A stretch of 38,779 nt of DNA from Erysipelotrichaceae bacterium (GTDB lineage: Bacteria > Bacillota_I > Bacilli_A > Erysipelotrichales > Erysipelotrichaceae): positions 1-38,779 of the forward strand of contig DXZE01000015.1 in assembly GCA_019415435.1 (NCBI GenBank), read 5' to 3'. The stretch's first letter is position 1; each line of letters begins with the position of its first letter. Below, one piece after another: positions 1 through 6,245 of this stretch. A program made the position numbers and the translations under genes. The notes under the pieces were generated by a model that worked only from the letters and a program-made list of their open reading frames with translations, searched no databases and was not told where the DNA came from.

Positions 1-74
1 TACAAAACCTGCTGTCCGCAAAGGGAATCAAGGTCCTGCAAGCCTCGACCCTTTACGGATCGGGGTTAGTTGAC
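1..74 (+). mobile_element. Probable 3' end of an IS200/IS605-type tnpB element (right end hairpin), cut by the window edge
   Basis: A 9-bp stem with one mismatch (43-51 with 57-65, loop TTTAC) lies just before TTGAC at 70-74. All three plus-strand frames are open from the window edge; frames 1 and 2 stop at 67-69 and 71-73, inside or just past the hairpin. A tnpB reading frame ending in a terminal hairpin is typical of IS605/IS1341-type elements, where the omega RNA scaffold ends at the right end. I cannot see the catalytic part of any transposase here, so the family call is an inference from layout only. Frame 3 stays open to about 183 and could be an alternative tail. Confidence 0.35.
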
Positions 75-125
75 GAAAACATCTGGATAAACAAAGTAAA
101 AACTACAAAGAATAACTGTCAAAGA

Positions 126-147
126 ATGCCGGGAATACTCCCGGCAT
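126..147 (-). terminator. Bidirectional hairpin terminator after the M24 peptidase gene
   Basis: Perfect 9-bp stem (126-134 with 139-147) and a 4-nt loop, 8 bp after the minus-strand peptidase stop codon. The U-run on the minus strand is short (TCTTT), so it may be a modest terminator. Confidence 0.7.
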
Positions 148-154
148 CATTTAT

Positions 155-1228
155 TTATTCAATGATTTCAATATCATGCGGATAATGATTCAGTACCTCA
201 TGACCGTCTTCCGTTACAAGAATCAGATCTTCAATACGGCATCCCATATCCTGACGGTTATAGATACCTGGTTCAATAGAGAAGATATTGCCTGTTTCTG
301 TAAGATCATCAAAAGCCTGTGATACATCACCATATTCATGATCCTGCAGCCCTATGAAATGACCAAGACGATGGGTAAAGTCTTTACCATAGCCGCCTGA
401 TGTAATGATATCTCTTGCACTACTGTCAATATCACAGAGTCTGACACCAGGCTTTACATATGCTTCAGCACTTTCATTGGCATCTCTGACAAGGTTATAA
501 ACCTTCTTCTGTACTTCATTTGGTTCAGCCTTATAGAAGAATGTTCTTGTCATATCTGAACAGTAGCCATGATACTTACAGCCAACATCAAATAAGACAA
601 CATCACCTTCCTGAAGCTTTGTATCATCCGGCATATGATGCGGGTCTGCCGCATTTACACCAAAGGCAGCGATAGGTTCAAAGGAATATGCTTCGGCACC
701 CAGCTTCTGATAGATACCAAGCATTTGATCTGCAGTTTCTTTCTCTGTAATGCCAGTTCTCACAAGTTTCTTAAATTCAGCCATAGCCTTGTCATTGATT
801 TCAGATGACTTGCGCATTAAGGCTATTTCCATTTCATCTTTGACTGCTCTTGTCTTATCTACTGCTATAGAACCATTGGTATAAGAACCAGCCGCATGAC
901 TCTGCATTAAAGGCAACAGGAAACGTGCTGCCATCGTCTTATCTACACCAAGTACAGCATCATGATCCATATACTGCATTAATACTGCTGAAATATCATC
1001 TGTATCCTGATAATAAACTTTCTTTAGGCCAAGATTCTCATCACTTCTGAATAAAGCATTAATAAACAATACAGGTTCCTGTTTCTTACTGATTAACAAG
1101 CCATAGAATCTCTCTCCCGGTTCTATATACTTACCAGTCAGATAAAGGATAGATATCGGATCTGTAATAAGCATCTGATCTTCGTCCATACGGGCAAGAA
1201 CACGATTTAATCTTTCTTCATTTAACAT
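155..1228 (-). CDS. M24 family metallopeptidase (Xaa-Pro aminopeptidase/dipeptidase)
   Basis: Cytoplasmic peptidase expected to cleave X-Pro peptide bonds using two metal ions. The creatinase-like N-terminal domain is followed by a pita-bread catalytic domain in which all the usual ligands can be seen: Asp in LFDVG, Asp in SDMTR, His in HRLGHFIG, Glu in SIEPG and Glu in GCRIEDL. I place the start at the ATG at 1226-1228 (357 aa) because it has a GGAGAG ribosome site 5 nt upstream; a 13-residue longer reading would run through the rplA terminator. The gene directly follows that terminator, so it depends on read-through or on an unseen promoter. PepP/PepQ/YpdF-type specificity cannot be told apart from sequence alone. 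Confidence 0.9.
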   Translation of the reverse strand: MLNEERLNRVLARMDEDQMLITDPISILYLTGKYIEPGERFYGLLISKKQEPVLFINALFRSDENLGLKKVYYQDTDDISAVLMQYMDHDAVLGVDKTMAARFLLPLMQSHAAGSYTNGSIAVDKTRAVKDEMEIALMRKSSEINDKAMAEFKKLVRTGITEKETADQMLGIYQKLGAEAYSFEPIAAFGVNAADPHHMPDDTKLQEGDVVLFDVGCKYHGYCSDMTRTFFYKAEPNEVQKKVYNLVRDANESAEAYVKPGVRLCDIDSSARDIITSGGYGKDFTHRLGHFIGLQDHEYGDVSQAFDDLTETGNIFSIEPGIYNRQDMGCRIEDLILVTEDGHEVLNHYPHDIEIIE

Positions 1229-1243
1229 ATATTCTCTCCAAAT

Positions 1244-1274
1244 AAAAAATCCTGTATGTCTATTCATACAGGAT
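1244..1274 (-). terminator. Rho-independent terminator of rplK-rplA
   Basis: A perfect 10-bp stem (1249-1258 with 1265-1274) and a 6-nt loop are followed on the minus strand by a TTTTTT tract. It lies 14 bp after the rplA stop and ends 15 bp before the ribosome-binding-site/start region of the peptidase gene. Confidence 0.9.
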
Positions 1275-1288
1275 CATTTTTACAAAAC

Positions 1289-1966
1289 TTAAGCAACAGT
1301 AACCTTGATGCCAGGTCCCATTGTTGTAGAAACTGTTACAGACTTCGTGAAAGCGCCCTTAACAGAGTTAGGTCTCACCTTCGCAAGCTGGTCATACAGT
1401 GCCTTGAAGTTCTGTGCAAGCTGTTCTTCAGTAAAGGATACTTTACCAATCAGAGCATTGATGTTTCCATCCTTATCAACTCTGTATTCGATCTTACCTT
1501 TCTTGATCTCATTAACAGCGTTAGCTATTTCCATAGTAACTGTGCCTGTCTTAGGGTTTGGCATTAATCCCTTAGGGCCTAATACTCTGCCTAAACGGCC
1601 AAGCTTACCCATCATGTTAGGTGTAGCGACGATGATATCAAAGTCGAACCAGCCGCCCTTGATCTGATCAATCATCTCATCAGCACCGACATAATCAGCA
1701 CCAGCTGCCTTAGCTTCCTCAGCCTTAGGACCATCTGCGATAACCAGAACCTTCTGAGTCTTACCTGTTCCATTAGGCAGAACCATAGCACCTCTGATGT
1801 TCTGATCAGCCTGACGTGGATCTACATTCAGACTGAAAGATACTTCTACAGATGAATCAAAGTTTGTGTTAGCAAGCTTCTTAGCTAATGCAAGAGCTTC
1901 CTTGTAGTCATATGTCTTGGAGCGGTCAACCTGAGCGAGCGCTGCCTTGTACTTCTTTCCTGCCAT
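1289..1966 (-). CDS. rplA: 50S ribosomal protein L1
   Basis: L1 binds 23S rRNA to form the mobile L1 stalk that releases E-site tRNA. In many bacteria it also binds its own operon leader to repress translation. The 225 aa match the usual length, and the family features are present: NVDPRQADQNIRG near residue 50 and the TPNMMGKLGRLGRVLGPKG block near 115-133. The ATG is 2 nt after the rplK stop, and its GGAGGGTG ribosome site lies inside the end of rplK, so the two are translationally coupled. rplJ-rplL, which often follow, are absent here. Confidence 0.98.
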   Translation of the reverse strand: MAGKKYKAALAQVDRSKTYDYKEALALAKKLANTNFDSSVEVSFSLNVDPRQADQNIRGAMVLPNGTGKTQKVLVIADGPKAEEAKAAGADYVGADEMIDQIKGGWFDFDIIVATPNMMGKLGRLGRVLGPKGLMPNPKTGTVTMEIANAVNEIKKGKIEYRVDKDGNINALIGKVSFTEEQLAQNFKALYDQLAKVRPNSVKGAFTKSVTVSTTMGPGIKVTVA

Positions 1967-1968
1967 GC

Positions 1969-2385
1969 TTACTCACCCTCCACTTCAATGCCCATGTTGC
2001 GGGCTGTGCCTTCGATAATCTTCATAGCTGCTTCAACATCAAGCGCATTCAGATCAGGCATCTTATATTCGGCAATTTCCTTGATCTGTGCCTTGGTAAC
2101 CTTACCAGCCTTAACTGTGTTAGGTGTACCAGAAGCCTTCTGAATACCAGCAGCCTTCTTTAACAGAACTGCAGCCGGAGTTGTCTTCAGAACGAAATCA
2201 AAACTCTTGTCTTCATAAGCTGTAATAATAACTGGAACGATGTCGCCCTTTCTGTCCTTTGTCTGGTCATTGAAAGCAGTGCAGAACTGCGGCATGTTAA
2301 TGCCTGCTGCGGCTAAAGCTGGTCCTGGTTTAGCACCGCCAGCAGGGAACTGAAGCTTTGAAACTTTTGTAATCTTCTTTGCCAT
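1969..2385 (-). CDS. rplK: 50S ribosomal protein L11
   Basis: L11 forms the GTPase-associated centre with 23S rRNA and is needed for the stringent response. The 138-aa protein has the typical N-terminal Pro-rich stretch (FPAGGAKPGPALAAAGINM) and the C-terminal rRNA-binding domain (KMPDLNALDVEAAMKIIEGTARNMGI region). A strong AGGAGG site stands 8 nt before the ATG. It is first in a two-gene operon with rplA, driven by a consensus promoter at 2482-2510 and preceded by a structured leader. Confidence 0.98.
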   Translation of the reverse strand: MAKKITKVSKLQFPAGGAKPGPALAAAGINMPQFCTAFNDQTKDRKGDIVPVIITAYEDKSFDFVLKTTPAAVLLKKAAGIQKASGTPNTVKAGKVTKAQIKEIAEYKMPDLNALDVEAAMKIIEGTARNMGIEVEGE

Positions 2386-2410
2386 GTGGCTTTCCTCCTG
2401 TATTTAGAAA

Positions 2411-2476
2411 CCCGCATGCAGTGGTTCAACGGATATCATCCTCCCACGCATGAAGACACGTTAAAAATTACGTGCC
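2411..2476 (-). promoter_or_regulatory. Structured rplK-rplA mRNA leader, probable L1-binding site
   Basis: Two hairpins fill the 5' UTR. The first (2455-2476; GGCACGT pairing with ACGTGTC) begins at the predicted transcription start. The second pairs CATGCG-TGG (2444-2452 on the minus strand) with CCA-C-TGCATG (2415-2424), leaving one bulged base, and encloses GAGGATGATATCC. L1 autoregulation through a leader that mimics its rRNA site is known for rplKA operons. The assignment here rests on position and fold, not on a covariance-model match. Confidence 0.6.
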
Positions 2477-2481
2477 TATTA

Positions 2482-2510
2482 ATATTAAAAGCATTGAAGC
2501 CTTTTTTCAA
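2482..2510 (-). promoter_or_regulatory. Vegetative promoter of rplK-rplA
   Basis: TTGAAA (2505-2510), a 17-nt spacer and TAATAT (2482-2487) on the minus strand make a near-consensus sigma-A promoter. The predicted start is near 2475, at the foot of the leader hairpin. Confidence 0.8.
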
Positions 2511-2521
2511 CACAAATTTGC

Positions 2522-2827
2522 TTAATCTTCTTTAAAATCCATGCATATGCGTGTCTTTGCGTTAGGTGCGATCAGATTTTTCTTGATATCTACATGTTCC
2601 GGATAGTTCTGATATACATCCAAAGCCTTTTCATCTGTTGCCGCAGAGTCCAGATACACATCCGCATTAGAGGAAGATAAACCATCAACAACTACCTTTA
2701 CATATAAAAGACCGTCAATCTTTCCCTGCAATCCTTCCAGACTCTCTTTGATCTTCTGCTTTAAGTTCTCTTTTTCTTCATCTGTCAGTTCATCTTTTAA
2801 CTGCCATAAAATCACATGTCTGATCAT
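2522..2827 (-). CDS. Dabb (stress-responsive A/B barrel) domain protein
   Basis: A 101-aa single-domain protein. MIRHVILWQLKDEL at the N-terminus and the pattern of alternating strands and helices match the Dabb family of small dimeric ferredoxin-like barrels. Their roles are mostly unknown; some relatives act on polyketides or in stress responses. I chose the ATG at 2825-2827 because AAGGAG lies 6 nt upstream and RHVILW is the normal family start; the longer frame runs into the previous gene's terminator. It sits between nusG/DUF5684 and rplK with no obvious functional link. Confidence 0.8.
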   Translation of the reverse strand: MIRHVILWQLKDELTDEEKENLKQKIKESLEGLQGKIDGLLYVKVVVDGLSSSNADVYLDSAATDEKALDVYQNYPEHVDIKKNLIAPNAKTRICMDFKED

Positions 2828-2847
2828 ATTCTTCTCCTTTTTAGAAA

Positions 2848-2872
2848 AAGACAATTCTTAAAGAACTGTCTT
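2848..2872 (-). terminator. Terminator of rpmG-secE-nusG operon
   Basis: A 10-bp stem (2848-2857 with 2863-2872, one G-U in the RNA) is followed by a T-rich tract on the minus strand. It overlaps the stop codon of the preceding membrane-protein gene. Confidence 0.75.
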
Positions 2873-3305
2873 ACTTTGCGCCCTGATATTCACTTGTGCT
2901 TTTGCCAATAACAATATTCGCAATCGGATTGACAAAGATCAATGCGGCTGTCATACCACCGCCTCTTCTGAAGGCTTTGGATTCATGAGAATCTCTGCGG
3001 ATCATCAAGACTAATGCTGCGATGATGGCAACCAAGCCAATCCAGCCAAGAATCTGTACATTTGCATAAGAACCAATTAATATTCCTGAGATTCCTACAA
3101 TCGCACATACAAGCCATACAAGGCCTGCCTTCTTGTCATTCCAGGATAACTTGAACATCTCTACTTCCCTTAAAACAGGAATGAATGCCTTTGCCCTGGA
3201 AACGCCAGCCTTGGCAAATACACTGCGGTGACCGATCACCTGCAGTACATACCAGATCACTGCCACAATAATATAATTCGTAATAATAGATGCGGATTCT
3301 GTCAT
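2871..3305 (-). CDS. DUF5684-like small membrane protein
   Basis: 144 aa with about four hydrophobic segments (near residues 8-24, 58-75, 80-100 and 118-135). The motif of a hydrophobic helix followed by FAKAGVSRAKAFIPVLREVEMFKLSW resembles the DUF5684 family, seen in Bacillota proteins related to membrane parts of signal-peptidase-like proteins; no enzymatic residues are visible. It starts 6 nt after nusG with a weak GAGGT site, so it is probably co-transcribed with secE-nusG, an unusual extra cistron for this operon. Function unknown. Confidence 0.65.
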   Translation of the reverse strand: MTESASIITNYIIVAVIWYVLQVIGHRSVFAKAGVSRAKAFIPVLREVEMFKLSWNDKKAGLVWLVCAIVGISGILIGSYANVQILGWIGLVAIIAALVLMIRRDSHESKAFRRGGGMTAALIFVNPIANIVIGKSTSEYQGAK

Positions 3306-3311
3306 AGTACC

Positions 3312-3911
3312 TCAGTCATCTGCCCTCTGCAGATCGTTATAATTGATATCTGTTGGTGTTTCTCTGCCAAACAGCATTGTTAATACATTAGCAGTCTGGG
3401 TCTGATCATTCATTGTATTGATTGTACCTTCCATACCGGAGAACGGACCACTCAGGATCTTGACCTTGTCTCCTACCTGGAAGTCAACGGACACCTTCTT
3501 GTCAGACTGTCCCATTCTTCTCAGAATAGATTCCATCTCATCCTGGGAAACAGGGAATGGCTTTGCGCCGCCGCCTGATGAACCGATAAATCCGGTAACA
3601 CCTGGTGTATTTCTGACGACATACCATGCTTCATCTGTCATCTTCATCTCAACAAAGACATAGCCCGGGAAAAGATTATGCATCTTCTCTACTTTCTTGC
3701 CATTCTTGATTTCAATTTCAGGTTCTTCTGCGACAACAATACGGAACAGAGAATCCTGAATACCCATTGTTTCTACACGTTTTTCAAGGTTTTCCTTAAC
3801 CTTGTTTTCATGTCCGGAATAAGTGTTGACAACATACCATCTCTTATGATGCTCGTCGTCTGTAACTTCCTTGATCTTTTCTTCCTTTGTTAAATCTTTA
3901 TCTTCTGCCAT
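3312..3911 (-). CDS. nusG: Transcription termination/antitermination protein NusG
   Basis: Binds the RNA polymerase clamp and affects pausing, termination and ribosome coupling. The 199-aa protein has the NGN domain (RWYVVNTYSGHENKVKENLEKR, near residues 24-45) and the C-terminal KOW domain (VGDKVKILSGPFSGMEGTI, near 146-164). The Lys/Glu-rich N-terminal 20 residues are longer than in E. coli but usual for Bacillota. AGGAG lies 6 nt before the ATG, and the start is 1 nt after the secE stop. Confidence 0.97.
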   Translation of the reverse strand: MAEDKDLTKEEKIKEVTDDEHHKRWYVVNTYSGHENKVKENLEKRVETMGIQDSLFRIVVAEEPEIEIKNGKKVEKMHNLFPGYVFVEMKMTDEAWYVVRNTPGVTGFIGSSGGGAKPFPVSQDEMESILRRMGQSDKKVSVDFQVGDKVKILSGPFSGMEGTINTMNDQTQTANVLTMLFGRETPTDINYNDLQRADD

Positions 3912-3912
3912 A

Positions 3913-4179
3913 TCAAGCTCCTATTCCGATCAGTTTTAATAAGTATGTAATCAACAGACTGCACAGTACAAAGAATACCATGAAGAAAGCAGTGAACAGA
4001 ATAACTTCACCGGAATTCTGCAGAATGCCCGGATTATTAGGACCATCACTCTTTAAATGCGGCCATCTGACACGCTTTGCTTCCTTATGGATACCACTGA
4101 ATGAGAACCAGTGATCCTTTGGCTGCTTTTCTTTCTTATGTTTCTGCTTTGTATCAGCTTTTTTCTTATCTTCTGCCAT
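3913..4179 (-). CDS. secE: Preprotein translocase subunit SecE
   Basis: The clamp subunit of the SecYEG channel. 88 aa: a Lys-rich N-terminus (about residues 1-22), the amphipathic IHKEAKRVRWP segment diagnostic of SecE (near 30-40), then one transmembrane helix (about 58-84). It is slightly longer than most single-helix Bacillota SecE proteins because of the charged N-terminus. It lies 12 nt after rpmG and directly before nusG, the conserved order. Confidence 0.95.
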   Translation of the reverse strand: MAEDKKKADTKQKHKKEKQPKDHWFSFSGIHKEAKRVRWPHLKSDGPNNPGILQNSGEVILFTAFFMVFFVLCSLLITYLLKLIGIGA

Positions 4180-4191
4180 ACGTCAACCTCA

Positions 4192-4347
4192 TCATTTCGT
4201 TTCTTTATGGAGTGTTACTTTTCCACAATGCGGACAGTACTTTCTTAACTCCAGTCTCGTGCTTTTGTTCTTCTTCGATTTATGTGTCGTATAGTTGCGC
4301 GACAGGCATACCTCACATGCCAGGATGACCTTATCATCTTTTGCCAT
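4192..4347 (-). CDS. rpmG: 50S ribosomal protein L33 (zinc-binding type)
   Basis: A 51-aa ORF reads MAKDDKVILACEVCLSRNYT at its N-terminus and contains CPHCGK near residue 38. The two CxxC pairs (CEVC, CPHC) mark the zinc-ribbon form of L33. AAGGAG stands 9 nt before the ATG. Position between the sigma factor and secE matches the common Bacillota order sigH-rpmG-secE-nusG. Confidence 0.95.
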   Translation of the reverse strand: MAKDDKVILACEVCLSRNYTTHKSKKNKSTRLELRKYCPHCGKVTLHKETK

Positions 4348-4374
4348 GACGAAAAACTCCTTAAACGCCTATAT

Positions 4375-4403
4375 ACTCTAACACACAAAAACATTCAGTG
4401 CAA
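4375..4403 (-). promoter_or_regulatory. Promoter candidate for rpmG-secE-nusG
   Basis: TTGCAC (4398-4403), a 17-nt spacer and TAGAGT (4375-4380) on the minus strand, overlapping the end of the sigma factor gene. The -10 matches consensus at only 4 of 6 positions. Confidence 0.45.
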
Positions 4404-5051
4404 CGCGGCTTTTCGACATGATTTCAACGGTTTATAGCCATTATCGAACAATGTTCTGAGCACCTTTTTACGCACTCTCTGCATATATCCGTCATATGCC
4501 TTCTCACTGCATCCAAGCTTGCGGGCAGCGTCCTTATACTTATCACCCTGCATCCAGCGGTAGAGAACCTGTTTCTCTCTGTCATTCATACAGGAAGCTG
4601 TACGATCCAGATCATGCATGAAATTCTCTAACTCCATGCAGTACAGAGGATTAGAAAGAGAATTCTCACTATAGACAACATCATGCAAAACAGCGTTTCT
4701 TCCAACCGGCATGTCAAGACTGATAAGGCAGCTGTCTGCCTGAAAGTTATCATTCAGCATATACTGACGGATACTGTTCATGATCGAACGTTTTGCGACT
4801 AACACAAGAAACGTATAGAAAGAAGCACTGGTGTCATCACGATACGTCCTGATGGCATCGTAAAGTCCCATCATAGCCTCTACATACATATCATCATGAC
4901 TTTCCTGCAATTCAGGTCTTGCATGGCATATCTCTGTCACGATTCTATGCATCAGATTCCGGTACATGATGACCAGCCACTCCATGGCCCACTCACATCC
5001 GCATCTGTAGTAATAGATCAGTTCATAAGGATTTGCGTCGTAACAATTCAT
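4395..5051 (-). CDS. sigH: RNA polymerase sigma factor, SigH type
   Basis: A sigma-70 family factor of 218 aa, the same length as Bacillus SigH. Region 2 lies near residues 20-95 (MYVEAMMGLYDAIRTYRDDTSASFYTFLVLVAKRSI contains the core-binding and -10 recognition helices), and region 4 is a C-terminal helix-turn-helix (MNDREKQVLYRWMQGDKYKDAARKLGCSEKAYDGYMQRVRKK, near 155-200). Regions 1.1 and 3 are absent or minimal. Its position between rlmB and rpmG is that of sigH in Bacillus, although yacP is missing. The start has no usable Shine-Dalgarno site and lies 6 nt after a -10 box. Its regulon (competence, stress or another role) cannot be read from this sequence. Confidence 0.85.
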   Translation of the reverse strand: MNCYDANPYELIYYYRCGCEWAMEWLVIMYRNLMHRIVTEICHARPELQESHDDMYVEAMMGLYDAIRTYRDDTSASFYTFLVLVAKRSIMNSIRQYMLNDNFQADSCLISLDMPVGRNAVLHDVVYSENSLSNPLYCMELENFMHDLDRTASCMNDREKQVLYRWMQGDKYKDAARKLGCSEKAYDGYMQRVRKKVLRTLFDNGYKPLKSCRKAALH

Positions 5052-5057
5052 AACCCT

Positions 5058-5086
5058 ATTATGGGATACGAATACTTATGCGTCAG
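5058..5086 (-). promoter_or_regulatory. Promoter of the SigH-type gene, positioned for a leaderless mRNA
   Basis: CTGACG (5081-5086), a 17-nt spacer and CATAAT (5058-5063) on the minus strand. Only six bases separate the -10 box from the ATG, so initiation at the usual distance would fall on the start codon. Confidence 0.5.
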
Positions 5087-5088
5087 TA

Positions 5089-5101
5089 GGAACAATGTTC
5101 C
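5089..5101. promoter_or_regulatory. Palindrome just upstream of the sigH-type promoter
   Basis: GGAACAATGTTCC is a perfect 5+5 inverted repeat with a 3-bp centre, 2 bp from the -35 box. It could be a repressor or activator site. It does not match the 4-bp spacing of the Bacillus LexA box. Confidence 0.35.
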
Positions 5102-5143
5102 ATTCACGTACCTGTTTATCAGTCTCTCCACTGTGGGAAACTG

Positions 5144-5857
5144 TCACTTCAGTGGATTACGCTTATCATAGATGGCATACATCATAATGCCAGCGGATAC
5201 AGACGCATTCAATGATTCTATTTTTCCAGCCATCGGTAAAGATACCGTATAGTCACATTTTTCTCCGATTAAACGTGACATGCCTTTACCTTCATTACCG
5301 ATAACTAATACACAGTTAAAATCATAGTCCAGACTTCTGTAGTCCTGACCATTCATATCTGTGCCGACTGTCCACCAGCCGTTTTTCTGTAATGTTTCGA
5401 TAGCTCTGGAAAGATTTGTCACTTCACAACACATCACTGTATCAATAGCGCCAGCGGATACTTTCGCTACAGTCGAATTTAAAGAAACAGAATGATTCTT
5501 CTTATAGATAATACCATCAGCACCTGCCGCATCTGCGGTACGTAAGATAGCACCTAAATTATGCGGATCTTCCAGTTCATCCAGAAGAATAATCAGACCA
5601 TGTTTTCCTTTTGGTACATGATTCATCAGATCTTCCAAAGAATATGTTTTATAATCCGGTACTTCTGCCGCAATACCCTGATGCTTCTCAGTACCGGTTA
5701 TCTTTGTGAGATACCTCTTGTCAGTAGACTTTGTACGAACATGATAGCGTTGTGCCATAGATTCTATCTCTTTTTCTCTTACCGCAAGATAAATCATATT
5801 GACCTGCTTATGATCCATAAGCATCTGCTTTACCATGTTTTTACCATAGATAATCAT
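5144..5857 (-). CDS. rlmB: 23S rRNA (guanosine-2'-O-)-methyltransferase RlmB (SpoU/TrmH family)
   Basis: Expected to 2'-O-methylate a guanosine in 23S rRNA domain V. 237 aa: an L30e-like substrate-binding N-terminus (MIIYGKNMVKQML, with IYGKN typical of the family) and a SPOUT knot domain with motif 1 (ILLDELEDPHNLGAILRTADAAG, near 91-113), motif 2 (VLVIGNEGKGMSRL, near 183) and motif 3 (SLPMAGKIESLNASVSAGI, near 206). It begins 1 nt after the mrnC stop, within the cysS-mrnC-rlmB operon. A hairpin (CCACTG pairing with CAGTGG, 5129-5156) spans its stop but has no U-tract. Confidence 0.93.
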   Translation of the reverse strand: MIIYGKNMVKQMLMDHKQVNMIYLAVREKEIESMAQRYHVRTKSTDKRYLTKITGTEKHQGIAAEVPDYKTYSLEDLMNHVPKGKHGLIILLDELEDPHNLGAILRTADAAGADGIIYKKNHSVSLNSTVAKVSAGAIDTVMCCEVTNLSRAIETLQKNGWWTVGTDMNGQDYRSLDYDFNCVLVIGNEGKGMSRLIGEKCDYTVSLPMAGKIESLNASVSAGIMMYAIYDKRNPLK

Positions 5858-5858
5858 A

Positions 5859-6245
5859 TTAACCTTGTTCCTTTATTTTAATAACTGCCTGGAATATCTC
5901 TTGTATACGATCCTGTTTATTCTCTAAATCCAGGCCACCTAATACAGCTTCAAAACCTGTAGACATACGGTATGTCTGTACATCTGTATTTCTCGGCACT
6001 GCACCAGAATGAGAATTTCTTCCTCTGCGGTACAGTTCTTCCTCTTCTTCTGTAAAGAAGTTTTCATTATGCAAAGCATCATAGAAAGAAGCCTGTGCCT
6101 TTGCCGAAACATAGGCTATGGCATCTTTCTGCAACACCTTACCCTTCGTATCACCTGTTTCAATCAGATACTTTCTGACAATCAAAGACCATACGGCATC
6201 TCCCAGGAAAGCCAGTGTTCTGCCTGAATACTGCTGTACATCCAT
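5859..6245 (-). CDS. mrnC: Mini-ribonuclease III (23S rRNA maturation)
   Basis: A 128-aa RNase III catalytic domain lacking the double-stranded RNA-binding domain; in Bacillus it trims the ends of 23S precursor rRNA. The catalytic signature LAFLGDAVWSLIVRKYL is near residue 11, and RNSHSGAVPRNTDV (near 75) is typical of the MrnC/YazC branch. Its ATG shares one base with the cysS stop (TAATG), indicating translational coupling. Confidence 0.95.
   Translation of the reverse strand: MDVQQYSGRTLAFLGDAVWSLIVRKYLIETGDTKGKVLQKDAIAYVSAKAQASFYDALHNENFFTEEEEELYRRGRNSHSGAVPRNTDVQTYRMSTGFEAVLGGLDLENKQDRIQEIFQAVIKIKEQG

Noticed and set aside
5089..5101. LexA/SOS box upstream of the sigH-type gene
   Set aside because: The palindrome has a 3-bp centre and GGAAC half sites, whereas the Bacillus box is CGAAC-N4-GTTCG. 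Kept only as an unassigned operator.
5129..5156. Terminator after rlmB
   Set aside because: The CCACTG/CAGTGG hairpin has no U-tract on the minus strand, so I do not call it a terminator.
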